From positions 1 through 64,000 of the forward strand of contig URZE01000004.1 of the NCBI GenBank assembly GCA_900552265.1: 64,000 nt of DNA, written 5' to 3'. The notes beneath the pieces were generated by a model. The model saw only the letters and a list, made by a program, of their open reading frames with translations, was not told where the DNA came from and did no database searches. Positions 20,439-28,707 of this stretch are shown here, piece by piece (position 1 is the first letter of the stretch; each line of letters opens with the position of its first letter). This DNA is from an uncultured Oscillospiraceae bacterium. Its GTDB lineage: Bacteria; Bacillota; Clostridia; Oscillospirales; Acutalibacteraceae. A program made the position numbers and the translations under genes.

Positions 20439-20836
20439 TATAAAAATAGTTTAGCGCACACGAAATGAAGTTATAAACATCATGTGATGTTTGCATCGAA
20501 GTATTATAACAAAGTATTTTATGGGGAGAAATTAATTAGAGATAAGAGAAGCGATAAGAACACTATGCCAGTGGAAAGGATTAGAAATAATAGATGGGGA
20601 AGTATGACCGGATCATATATTTACTTTTAAGTATATTACCCAATATGATATTTCAAAAATTTTGAAATATGAAATCTACATATAGAAATAGAGAATTTTG
20701 GTGCAAAGGTTATTATGTGGACACGGCAGGAAAAAACACAAAAACAATAAAGGATTATATAAAGAATCAATTAAGAGTAAATATTGAAAGTGATCAATTG
20801 AGTATTTATGATCCAAGAGACCTTTTTAAAGGGTAG
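20439..20836 (+). pseudogene. IS200-type Y1 transposase (tnpA) remnant
   Basis: Translation across frames gives NSLAHTK(stop)SYKHHVMFASKY, then LCQWKGLEIIDGEV(stop)PDH, then REFWCKGYYVDTAGKNTKT and the family's ending IYDPRDLFKG before a TAG at 20834. These match IS200 TnpA in order. At least two stops and two frameshifts interrupt it, and the HUH region is damaged, so it is inactive. Confidence 0.85.
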
Positions 20837-20919
20837 CAAGTAACAAATGCATGTCTGTCAGGTCAACAAATTACTTGTGGCTTGCCGGTAATATTAGGGT
20901 TATGCCCGAAAAGGAAATA

Positions 20920-20938
20920 CCACCCGCTGTGCGGGTGG
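20920..20938. repeat. IS right-end hairpin
   Basis: This is a perfect 8-bp stem with a 3-base loop located 83 bases after the transposase remnant. No T tract follows, which argues against a terminator. Confidence 0.7.
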
Positions 20939-21132
20939 ATGTTTATTGTGCTACGAAAAAGTATTAATAAATTTTTCATCAATACCAGAACTGTATTTAG
21001 GACAGAAGTATCTTTGATGCGTGTGATTATGCTAAGTTTAGGTTTTAGAAATGAGTTACCAAATTATATGCTTTATTTTTTGGAGTTTGTCCATTAGTAA
21101 ATATTATTAAAGTTGTTATATTATTTTTGGTA

Positions 21133-21160
21133 TTGATAAAAAATTTTTTATAGATATAAT
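21133..21160 (+). promoter_or_regulatory. Predicted promoter of the tripartite exported enzyme
   Basis: TTGATA (21133-21138) and TATAAT (21155-21160) have a 16-base spacer. The leader then contains TTACATAT twice before a TAGGAGG ribosome-binding site. Confidence 0.6.
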
Positions 21161-21209
21161 TTACATATGCTATTTTACATATATAATTTTTTAGGAGGTA
21201 TTATTTTTA

Positions 21210-23402
21210 ATGAAAAAGGCTTTAAATTTTTTAGCACGCAAATCCACATGTTTTGTCTTAGGATTGTCTATGCTCGCCTGCCCTTTAGCGACCTGTTTTG
21301 CACAAACTAACGCATCTAAAATTAGTTCATTTTTGAAAAAAATTTGTGAAGAAGATCCGGAAAACAGAAAGTTTAAAAAATTTATTAAGCATCACATTAA
21401 TGAAAGACTGAGAATTGCAAGAGAACTCAATTATGCTCCAAAATCTTCTTCCGATAATTATTTGTTTGGTAAAAAATTAAACAGTAAAGAAACTTTTGAA
21501 AAAATTTATGATTCTAATTACTGGAAAAGTAACGAATCAAAATCCGGACCCGGTTCTCAAATGGACAGCACAGAAAATATCAGAAAAGAATTACCTAAAA
21601 TTTGGGAAAAATATAACATTAAATCAGTTCTTGACGCTCCATGCGGTGATTATAATTGGATGAAAAACGTCAAAAAAGATGGTATTACATATGTCGGAGT
21701 TGATATTGTTCCGAAAATAATTGAAGAAAATAATAAAAAATACAAAAACGATAATACGCAGTTTCGTGAATTGAACATTATCAAGGACAAACTTCCCAAA
21801 AGCGATATGATTATTTGCAGAGACTGTTTGCAACATTTATCATATGAGGATGCAAAAAAAGCTGTTAAAAGTTTTAAAGACAGTGGTTCAACTTATCTTT
21901 TAGTTACAAATTATCCCTGGACTTTAGAAAACTGGGATATAAAAGAGGGAGATTTTCGACCTCTGAACTTGTGCGAAAAACCGTTTAATTTTCCGGAATG
22001 TATAGAAAAAATTAAAGAATCTAATGAACCGGGCAATTTGCGTGATAAGTATCTTTACCTATACAAACTTCAAGACATAGATATTGACAAAATTTTACCT
22101 CCTACTAAACCTGTAACTGAAATTCCTATTGCTATGGCATTTGATGAAAATTATGTTTATCCGACATTAGTCGCTATGACCTCTGTAATGGAAAATTCTA
22201 ACCCAAAGATAAAATATGAGTTTCAACTTATGCATCCTTCAGGTTTGAGTGAAAAATCAAAAAATATCTTTACATCTTTTCAAAATAAATACAGTGCTAA
22301 TTGTGAAGTGAATTTGATAGATATGAAAGACGCTTATAAGTCTGCATATCAAGATTCTCGAATTACAACTCCGGCCTATTACAGACTTATGCTTTCGGAT
22401 ATTTTGCCGAATAAAGATAAAATAATTTGGATGGACGGCGATACACTGGTTACAGATGATTTATCGGAAATGTATAGTGTAGATGTTGAAGGACATTACT
22501 ACAAAGCACTTTTAGATTACAATTGGGATAAACATCTATTCGATAACTTTGGTTTGTTTACCGACCATTATATTTGTGACGGAGTAATGGTTGCCAACTT
22601 AAAAGAATTACGTAAAGATAATATTGTTGAAAAATTTTCCAATTTTATTGAAAAATACAACGACAAATTATTTCAACATGATCAAACAGTTATTAATTCT
22701 GTGTGTTTAGATAAAATAGGAGCTTTACCCGCTAAATTTGCGCTGTTCTCAACTTGTTCGCATAGATCGATGCTTGAAAATTACTTTAGCAAGTTGAAAT
22801 CTCCCGAAAAATATACAATGAAAGAATTGGAGAATGCAATTTCTCACCCATCATTAATTCACTGTGTGGATAAACCTTGGAGAAATTTTTCAAGCAAAAC
22901 TACGATGTGGTGGAAATATGCAGAAAAAACTGATTATTTCAATGAAATAAAAGAAAAATATTTGATCTCTGACGGAATGTACGTAATTTCTCCATCTTTT
23001 AATAAAAATAAAGCAGTAGATGTTACTAAATCCAGCCGAGCCGAAGGAGCAAAAGTTCAACTTTGGAACAAAAATAATACAAATGCTCAAAAATTCCGAG
23101 TAACTTACGATAAAGACGGATATTACACTATTACTGCAGCTTGCTCGGGTCATCGACTGACTGTTCCTGACAACTCTAAAAAACAAGGAGTTCAATTATG
23201 TCAAAGTTCACCCAAGAATAATCTTTGTGATAAATGGCACATATTCTCCCGAGGCCAAGGTAATTACAGTATTGTATCCGCATATAATGGACTGAATATG
23301 GATGTATGCCAATCCAAAAGCGATAACGGTACTGCAATTCAGTGTTGGAGTCCAAACGGTACTGCTGCTCAAAAGTTCGATTTTACCAAATTAGGAAGAT
23401 AG
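21210..23402 (+). CDS. Exported methyltransferase-GT8 glycosyltransferase-ricin lectin fusion
   Basis: The 730-aa product begins with a clear Sec signal (residues 1-31, hydrophobic FVLGLSMLACPLA ending CFAQ). Residues about 95-290 form a class I SAM-dependent methyltransferase: SVLDAPCGDYNWM is motif I, YVGVDI motif II and DMIICRDCLQHLS motif IV. Residues about 305-585 are a GT8-type glycosyltransferase with IPIAMAFDENYVYPT, ITTPAYYRLML, the metal-binding MDGD (408-411) and FQHDQTVIN. Residues about 588-730 are a ricin-type beta-trefoil with repeated W..N.TNAQKF-type signatures. Both enzyme domains normally use cytosolic cofactors, so export is surprising and suggests delivery to another cell. 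The GT8 part is paralogous to the next gene and the lectin part to the third gene. The substrate is unknown. Confidence 0.88.
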   Translation: MKKALNFLARKSTCFVLGLSMLACPLATCFAQTNASKISSFLKKICEEDPENRKFKKFIKHHINERLRIARELNYAPKSSSDNYLFGKKLNSKETFEKIYDSNYWKSNESKSGPGSQMDSTENIRKELPKIWEKYNIKSVLDAPCGDYNWMKNVKKDGITYVGVDIVPKIIEENNKKYKNDNTQFRELNIIKDKLPKSDMIICRDCLQHLSYEDAKKAVKSFKDSGSTYLLVTNYPWTLENWDIKEGDFRPLNLCEKPFNFPECIEKIKESNEPGNLRDKYLYLYKLQDIDIDKILPPTKPVTEIPIAMAFDENYVYPTLVAMTSVMENSNPKIKYEFQLMHPSGLSEKSKNIFTSFQNKYSANCEVNLIDMKDAYKSAYQDSRITTPAYYRLMLSDILPNKDKIIWMDGDTLVTDDLSEMYSVDVEGHYYKALLDYNWDKHLFDNFGLFTDHYICDGVMVANLKELRKDNIVEKFSNFIEKYNDKLFQHDQTVINSVCLDKIGALPAKFALFSTCSHRSMLENYFSKLKSPEKYTMKELENAISHPSLIHCVDKPWRNFSSKTTMWWKYAEKTDYFNEIKEKYLISDGMYVISPSFNKNKAVDVTKSSRAEGAKVQLWNKNNTNAQKFRVTYDKDGYYTITAACSGHRLTVPDNSKKQGVQLCQSSPKNNLCDKWHIFSRGQGNYSIVSAYNGLNMDVCQSKSDNGTAIQCWSPNGTAAQKFDFTKLGR

Positions 23403-23421
23403 AATAATACAAAATCTTATT

Positions 23422-23454
23422 GAGCTTGTGATTGATTCACAGGCTCGATTTTTT
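23422..23454 (+). terminator. Terminator after the tripartite gene
   Basis: GAGCTTGTGA (23422-23431) pairs with TCACAGGCTC (23437-23446) with one G-T pair and a 5-base loop, followed by GA and six T. Confidence 0.85.
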
Positions 23455-23658
23455 AAAAACAATTTAAATTGATAGTAGAAATAGATAAAGATTAAATTTA
23501 GGTATATTTTTGGTTGAAAAATTTATATTATTCGATAAATTTGTAAATAATATTTTCTTGTCATGTAAAAGCTAAAATGTTTTATGTGTTTATTTTGATA
23601 AAAACAATCTAAATAAAATATATTTTTTAATGCAATAAAACAAATTATGAAATGTCGA

Positions 23659-23687
23659 TTTACATTTAAGTAATTTTTTTATAATAT
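23659..23687 (+). promoter_or_regulatory. Predicted promoter of the GT8-Stealth pair
   Basis: TTTACA (23659-23664) and TAATAT (23682-23687) are spaced by 17 bases, 38 bases before the GT8 gene. Confidence 0.5.
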
Positions 23688-23725
23688 ACTTACTATAAAT
23701 TGTTTTAAAATGGAGGAATTTATAA

Positions 23726-24718
23726 ATGAAATTTCAAAATTGTAAAAATTTTGGATTAAAATTAATTTTTGTACTTTCGTTAATATGCTTAATAGCTAAA
23801 ATTTCTTATACTGAAGCATTAGCAAATAATGATATTAATATCAAACAAGCCAAGCCCGCAATCCCTATAGCTATGTCACTTGACGATGGTTATACTTATC
23901 CTACCATTGTATCGATGACTTCCATAATGGAAAATGCTTCAGAAACTATCAGTTATGATTTTTACATTATGCATGCTCCTAAATTCAGTAAACAAAATAA
24001 GGAAAAAATTATGTCGCTTGCTAAAAAGTATAGGAGATGTAAAATAAAATTTATAAATATGGGACAAGAATACAACAAGGCAAACGATAAAGGTCATATC
24101 ACAACTCCGGCGTATTACCGTTTATCTCTACCCGAAAAATTACCGAATATTGATAAAATTATATACTTAGACGGAGACACACTTGTATCTAAAGGTAAAA
24201 ATTTGCAAAAGATGTATGATTTGAAAGTTGATAACCTTTATTGTAGAGGATTTTTAGATGATAATCGTGACAGATTGAAAAAATTTGGTATAAATTGTGA
24301 TAAATACATATGTTCCGGGGTAATGTTAATGAATCTAAAAAGTATGCGTAAAGATAAGATTGTTCAAAAATTTAAAGAATTCATAAGCAAAAATAATGAC
24401 AGGTTAAATCAACACGACCAAACTGTAATAAATTATGTGTGTCGAGGAAAAATCGGAGAACTTCCGCCTGAATATGGAATGTTTAATTATTCGGAACAAG
24501 AAGAAGGTTGGGTCAAGTGTTTCACTCACAGCTATTCTGCTGAAGAACTTAAACGTGCTTTCCACAATCGGACATTAATTCATTATGTATGTAAACCGTG
24601 GTGGCATCCTAATGCGGCGTACGCAAAAGAATGGTTCAGTTATGCAAAGAAAACAGGGTTTTTTGATGAAATATGTAAAAAATATCCGGATATAGGGAGG
24701 GTTAAATCTGAATTATGA
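23726..24718 (+). CDS. Exported GT8-family glycosyltransferase
   Basis: The 330-aa product has a signal peptide (hydrophobic LIFVLSLICLIA, likely cleaved near residue 33) and then a single GT8 domain. The domain contains IPIAMSLDDGYTYPT, ITTPAYYRL, the DGD metal motif (149-151), the QHDQTVINY segment (229-237) and HYVCKPWW (286-293). GT8 enzymes are retaining hexosyltransferases using UDP-sugars. It shares these blocks with the GT8 part of the preceding gene, so the two are paralogues, but it lacks the methyltransferase and lectin parts. GGAGG precedes the ATG. The stop overlaps the start of the Stealth gene by four bases, so the two are translated together. Confidence 0.88.
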   Translation: MKFQNCKNFGLKLIFVLSLICLIAKISYTEALANNDINIKQAKPAIPIAMSLDDGYTYPTIVSMTSIMENASETISYDFYIMHAPKFSKQNKEKIMSLAKKYRRCKIKFINMGQEYNKANDKGHITTPAYYRLSLPEKLPNIDKIIYLDGDTLVSKGKNLQKMYDLKVDNLYCRGFLDDNRDRLKKFGINCDKYICSGVMLMNLKSMRKDKIVQKFKEFISKNNDRLNQHDQTVINYVCRGKIGELPPEYGMFNYSEQEEGWVKCFTHSYSAEELKRAFHNRTLIHYVCKPWWHPNAAYAKEWFSYAKKTGFFDEICKKYPDIGRVKSEL

Positions 24719-26229
24719 AGCAGATTAATTTTAAAAATAAATCATTTCTTATAATTGCAGTATATTTTTTCCTTGTAATTTTTTCTTTTCCGAGTATGTG
24801 TTCTGCAGATTCAAGTGCGGAACAACTTGAAAGAGAGCCGATTGATGTGGTTATGACCTATGTAGATTTGACTGACCCTAAGCTTCAAAAAGATAGAAAA
24901 TCACGCATAAAGAAAGAAGAAGACAACGATGAGTTGAAATATTCGGTACGCTCAATTTTGAAAAACATACCTTGGATTCGAAAAATACATATTATTACGC
25001 CCAATGATAAAGTTAAATATTTTAAGGACAAGGATTTAATAAGTGATAAAATATCGTATATCAAGGATGAAGATTTATTGGGCTTTAAAAGTTCTTCTTC
25101 AATTACTATTGAATTTAATTTATGGAAACTTAAAAAATTTGGGGTAACAAATAATTTTATATATATGAATGACGATTTCTTTATAGGAAAATCGATTAAA
25201 AAATCTGATTTTTTCTACGTCAATAACAACAAGGTTGTACCCTACGTTATTTATAACCTGGGATTAAACAACAATAAATATGATACAATTAACGATGAAT
25301 ATAAACATTATAAAAAAATTGTAGCACATCAAAATGCACATTTAGCCAGTTCATTTCATTATCAAAGAATGTCAAGTTTCATGCTGCTTTATAAAATTTT
25401 GGGTAAGAATATTTTTGTACCGTCGGAATCTTTATGGCACTGTCCCCACAATGCTTTGGGAGAAAATCTCGATGAACTTAAAGAAACATACGATGCAGTT
25501 AAGAATAATTACGAATACGCAGATTCTTGTTTAAATGCCGAAAAGCGAAATAACAAAGCATTGCAACACCAAACATTTTATAGTTTCTATATGCTTAACA
25601 AACACAAGAGGAAAGTTAAAAAATTGAAAATAGGTTATACCGACCTTATAAGCGTAGCGTATGCAAATTTCAATGTTCCGCTTTTTTGTATAAATGCCAG
25701 TGCAAATATCAATTATTCAGATGATAATTATGCATATGCGAAAATCGTAATGGAGAGATTATTTCCGAAACCGACTCCTTATGAAAAAGTTGAAATAAAT
25801 AACGGAACGTATGTTATTGAAAGTGCTTTGGAAAAAGGAAAAGTGTGGGATATAGATTCTGCATCAAACGAAAATGGGGCGAATCTCAGACTGTGGAAAG
25901 CAAACGGAACAGATGCACAAAAATTCAGTATACGTGTGCAAAGTGACGGAACTTACACTATTGAACCGCTTTGTTCGCACAAAAGAATTGACGTGTGGGG
26001 GGCAGGAAAGAGCTGTGGAACGAACATATGGCAGTACGAAAAAAATGGTTCATCGGCTCAAAAGTGGTATTTGGTTCCTGTAGGAAAGGGATATTTTTAT
26101 ATTAATCCAGCTTGCAATAATCTTTGTGCGGATGTAGATTCGGCAAATTCAAAATCCGGAACAAATATAAGGTGTTGGGATCCGAATGGAAGTAAAGCTC
26201 AAAAATTCAAATTTATAAAAGTTAAATAG
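24715..26229 (+). CDS. Exported Stealth-family phosphotransferase with ricin lectin tail
   Basis: The 504-aa product has a signal peptide (residues 1-31, ending MCSADS). The four conserved blocks of Stealth proteins follow: CR1 IDVVMTYVDLTDP (43-55), CR2 from DNDELKYSVRSI to MNDDFF (70-156), CR3 LWHCPHNALGENL (240-252) and CR4 around FCINASANINY (324-334). Residues 363-503 are a ricin-type beta-trefoil with three W..NG..AQKF/W repeats. Stealth enzymes transfer a sugar phosphate from a nucleotide sugar (capsule polymerases; GlcNAc-1-phosphotransferase in eukaryotes). CR4 usually reads CIND; here it reads CINA, which may matter for activity. The start codon overlaps the stop of the GT8 gene. 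Confidence 0.87.
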   Translation: MKQINFKNKSFLIIAVYFFLVIFSFPSMCSADSSAEQLEREPIDVVMTYVDLTDPKLQKDRKSRIKKEEDNDELKYSVRSILKNIPWIRKIHIITPNDKVKYFKDKDLISDKISYIKDEDLLGFKSSSSITIEFNLWKLKKFGVTNNFIYMNDDFFIGKSIKKSDFFYVNNNKVVPYVIYNLGLNNNKYDTINDEYKHYKKIVAHQNAHLASSFHYQRMSSFMLLYKILGKNIFVPSESLWHCPHNALGENLDELKETYDAVKNNYEYADSCLNAEKRNNKALQHQTFYSFYMLNKHKRKVKKLKIGYTDLISVAYANFNVPLFCINASANINYSDDNYAYAKIVMERLFPKPTPYEKVEINNGTYVIESALEKGKVWDIDSASNENGANLRLWKANGTDAQKFSIRVQSDGTYTIEPLCSHKRIDVWGAGKSCGTNIWQYEKNGSSAQKWYLVPVGKGYFYINPACNNLCADVDSANSKSGTNIRCWDPNGSKAQKFKFIKVK

Positions 26230-26248
26230 GTGAATGTCAAAAATACTA

Positions 26249-26277
26249 TTGACATAGCCGTTTAAATGGGTTAGAAT
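26249..26277 (+). promoter_or_regulatory. Promoter of the infC-rpmI-rplT operon
   Basis: TTGACA (26249-26254) and TAGAAT (26272-26277) have a 17-base spacer, leaving a leader of roughly 170 bases before infC. Confidence 0.75.
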
Positions 26278-26283
26278 GAACTA

Positions 26284-26420
26284 TGAAAATTAAGTGGAGC
26301 AAATTTGTTCTCACCTTTGGGATTAAGTCTGCAAAGGTCAATAGTTTTGAAGTTAACGTTTGAAGCGTTGATGAATAATTTATTGTATGAGTCGCAAATT
26401 TGATTCATACAATATTTTTT
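26284..26420 (+). promoter_or_regulatory. infC leader with attenuator hairpin
   Basis: ATTGTATGA (26382-26390) pairs perfectly with TCATACAAT (26405-26413), extendable by GTC/GAT, and ATTTTTT follows: a terminator inside the leader, 17 bases before the Shine-Dalgarno sequence. Firmicute infC-rpmI-rplT operons are known to be controlled by L20-dependent attenuation. That this leader binds L20 is inference. Confidence 0.65.
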
Positions 26421-26451
26421 CGTTTGAATATTTTTACGGAGGTGCTTAGAT

Positions 26452-27024
26452 ATTAGCAACAAAGAACTTCAGATTAACGGTGAGATAAAAGATGCAGAAG
26501 TGAGGCTTATCGGAGCCGATGGCACGCAAGTAGGAATTGTTCCGATACGTAAGGCGAAGGATATGGCTGTGTTAGCAAGTCTTGACCTTGTAAAAATCGC
26601 AGGAAAGGCTGTACCGCCTGTATGTAAGATAATGGATTACGGTAAGTATAAATATGAACTTGCCAAGAAAGAAAAAGAATCCAAAAAAAATCAAAGAATC
26701 ACTGAAGTAAAAGAAATAAGACTTTCTTTAAATATTGATACTCATGATTTTGATACTAAGGTTGGTCATGCACGTAGATTTGCCGAAGGTGGTAATAAGG
26801 TAAAGGTTTCTCTGAGATTTAGAGGTAGAGAAAACGGTCGTACATCATTAGGTTATGATATTATGAATAGATTTGCTTTGGCTTGTTCGGAGTTTATGTA
26901 CGTCGAAAAAGCAGCAAAACTTGAAGGAAAAAATATGCTTATGTTTCTTGCACCGAACTTAAGTTCTAAATCACAGAATTCAAAACAAAAAAATTCAGAC
27001 AAAAAGCAAGATAAATCTGAATAG
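26452..27024 (+). CDS. infC: Translation initiation factor IF-3 (AUU start)
   Basis: IF-3 keeps ribosomal subunits apart and proofreads the start codon. The true start is the ATT at 26452 (ISNKELQINGEIKDAEVRLIG), seven bases after GGAGGTG. Starting at the GTG at 26500 would cut off the conserved N terminus. The rare start codon is a known feature of infC and gives autoregulation by IF-3 itself. The product is 190 aa with an N-terminal domain, a lysine-rich linker and a C-terminal domain (EIRLSLNIDTHDFDTK, VSLRFRGRE), then a basic tail. It is the first gene of infC-rpmI-rplT. Confidence 0.95.
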   Translation: MSNKELQINGEIKDAEVRLIGADGTQVGIVPIRKAKDMAVLASLDLVKIAGKAVPPVCKIMDYGKYKYELAKKEKESKKNQRITEVKEIRLSLNIDTHDFDTKVGHARRFAEGGNKVKVSLRFRGRENGRTSLGYDIMNRFALACSEFMYVEKAAKLEGKNMLMFLAPNLSSKSQNSKQKNSDKKQDKSE

Positions 27025-27158
27025 AAGTATTTCGGCGTAAGGGTGTTTCGAATCAGATTTTTAGAGATTGTTTTGGAATTGGAAATTTTTTAGAGAAAGG
27101 TAGTGAAGTGGAAACGACGACTTTAATTAAAGTTTTTTAAGTTGTGTTTCCTTAGATT

Positions 27159-27359
27159 ATGTACAAAGTAAAAACTCACAGTGGAGCAAAAAAACGTTTT
27201 AAAGTAACAGCATCAGGTAAAGTATTAAGAGCTCATGCAAATAAGAGCCATATCTTAAATAAAAAAACCAGAAAAAGAAAAAGAAATTTAAGAAGCATAG
27301 CTGTTGTGGATAAAAGCAACACAATGCAGCTTAAGAATTTAATGCCTTACAAATTTTAA
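27159..27359 (+). CDS. rpmI: 50S ribosomal protein L35
   Basis: The 66-aa basic product has the L35 pattern [29 protein letters not shown] and the C-terminal MPYKF. No Shine-Dalgarno sequence precedes the ATG, which is unusual in this window. Instead, a stem GGAAAC (27110-27115)/GTTTCC (27146-27151) encloses the palindrome ACTTTAATTAAAGT just upstream, which might control translation. It lies between infC and rplT in the standard order. Confidence 0.95.
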   Translation: MYKVKTHSGAKKRFKVTASGKVLRAHANKSHILNKKTRKRKRNLRSIAVVDKSNTMQLKNLMPYKF

Positions 27360-27484
27360 TAAAGTGATGAATAGATAGAGAATAGTTTAAATTTATTATA
27401 AAAATCTGGATAAATATTTTTGCACGGAATAGTTTATTCAAAATTATTGAATTTTAAAGAAACCACTAACTGGAGGTAAATACA

Positions 27485-27829
27485 ATGGCACGTGTAAAAG
27501 GCGCAGTTACAACGAGAAATAGAAGAAAAAAAGTTTTAAAACTTGCAAAAGGATATTGGGGAGCGAAAAGTAAGCATTTTAAAATGGCTAAACAAGCCGT
27601 AATGAAATCAGGAAATTACGCTTACATAGGTCGTCGTCAAAAGAAGCGTGACTTCAGAAGACTTTGGATTACCAGAATTTCAGCAGCTTGCCGTATGAAC
27701 GGTATTAATTATTCAACTTTTATGAACGGACTTAAAAAATCCGGAATAAACTTGAACAGAAAAATGCTTTCAGAAATTGCAATTGCAGATGCTCAAGGAT
27801 TTGCCAAGCTCGTGGAACAAGTTAAATAG
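27485..27829 (+). CDS. rplT: 50S ribosomal protein L20
   Basis: L20 is an early assembly protein of the 50S subunit and the usual autoregulator of this operon. The 114-aa product has the extended basic N terminus ([20 protein letters not shown]), [16 protein letters not shown] and the globular C-terminal half. CTGGAGGT precedes the ATG and a strong terminator follows. Confidence 0.97.
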   Translation: MARVKGAVTTRNRRKKVLKLAKGYWGAKSKHFKMAKQAVMKSGNYAYIGRRQKKRDFRRLWITRISAACRMNGINYSTFMNGLKKSGINLNRKMLSEIAIADAQGFAKLVEQVK

Positions 27830-27846
27830 TTTTTAAAATTATAGAG

Positions 27847-27880
27847 TTACGCCCGGATTTATTCCGGACGTAAATTTTTT
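27847..27880 (+). terminator. Terminator of the infC-rpmI-rplT operon
   Basis: TTACGCCCGGA (27847-27857) pairs with TCCGGACGTAA (27863-27873) with one mismatch and a 5-base loop, followed by A and six T. Confidence 0.9.
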
Positions 27881-27900
27881 ACAGAAAAGGATTTTTATTA

Positions 27901-28707
27901 ATGAATTTTGAAATAACGAGCAAAGACAATTTACATATAAAAAGAGCGGTAAAAATATTGTCATCATCCAAATCGAGAAAAGAAGAAAATTGTTTCTTAG
28001 TTGAAGGAACAAGGATGTGTCAGGAAGTTCTTAAAAGTGGTAGTAGAATACTTGAAGTTTTTTATACACAGAAATGTTTAGAAAAATCTTATGATTTGGT
28101 AAAGAAAATTAAAGAAACATCGGAAAAAAATTTTTTAATAAGCGAAAAAATATCGAAATTGATATCAGATACAGATACTCCGCAAGGTATTTTTTGTATT
28201 TGTGAATTACCGCATGATACAGGGGTATTCAGAAGTGAGTTTGATAGAATAGTTTTGCTCGAAAATATTCAAAATCCTTCAAATTTAGGCAGCATATTGC
28301 GGACATGCGATGCTTTTGGAATAAAAAATGTAGCTGTTTCTTCGTCGGGATGTGATGTGTTTAATCCGAAAGTTTTGCGTGGAAGTATGGGTGCTGTTTT
28401 TAGATTAAATATATTCTTTTTCGAAGATACTTCTCAAATTGTAAAGAATCTTCAGAATAACGGTTTTAAGGTATATGCTACGGTTCCCCACAATGATTCC
28501 GATATAGTCGGTAAAATAGAATTTAGCGGTAAATGTGGAATTATACTCGGTAATGAAGGCAACGGTCTGACTCAAGGAGCAATAAAAGCATGTTTTGGAA
28601 GAATAACCATTCCGATGAGCAAAGATGCAGAATCGTTAAACGTGGCAGTTGCCGCAGGAATCTCAATATGGGAAATAATGAATCGAGGAGAGCATATACA
28701 TGGATAA
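27901..28707 (+). CDS. TrmH/SpoU-family RNA 2'-O-methyltransferase
   Basis: The enzyme methylates a ribose 2'-OH in rRNA or tRNA using SAM. The 268-aa product has an N-terminal substrate-binding domain (SKSRKEENCFLVEGTRM) and a C-terminal knotted SPOUT domain with LLENIQNPSNLGSILRTCDAF, GIILGNEGNGL and PMSKDAESLNVAVAAGI, the three family motifs. The target base cannot be named from sequence. It overlaps the start of dprA by eight bases, so the two are likely one operon. Confidence 0.92.
   Translation: MNFEITSKDNLHIKRAVKILSSSKSRKEENCFLVEGTRMCQEVLKSGSRILEVFYTQKCLEKSYDLVKKIKETSEKNFLISEKISKLISDTDTPQGIFCICELPHDTGVFRSEFDRIVLLENIQNPSNLGSILRTCDAFGIKNVAVSSSGCDVFNPKVLRGSMGAVFRLNIFFFEDTSQIVKNLQNNGFKVYATVPHNDSDIVGKIEFSGKCGIILGNEGNGLTQGAIKACFGRITIPMSKDAESLNVAVAAGISIWEIMNRGEHIHG

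Larger units (their letters stand above)
20256..20938 (+). mobile_element. Decayed IS200/IS605-family element
   Basis: The element holds a broken TnpA remnant (20439-20836). It is followed by a right-end type hairpin CCACCCGC-TGT-GCGGGTGG (20920-20938), the form found at the ends of many IS200/IS605 elements. An imperfect hairpin at 20256-20294 (AAAGGTCGAC with GTTGACCTTT) may be the left end. Outer limits are approximate. No tnpB/IscB-like frame is present. Confidence 0.7.

Noticed and set aside
20882..21097. 71-codon frame after the IS remnant
   Set aside because: It overlaps the IS end hairpin, has no Shine-Dalgarno sequence and shows no protein-like pattern.
21160..21190. CRISPR-like short repeats (TTACATAT twice)
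   Set aside because: Only two 8-base copies without regular spacers; no CRISPR array or cas gene exists in the window.
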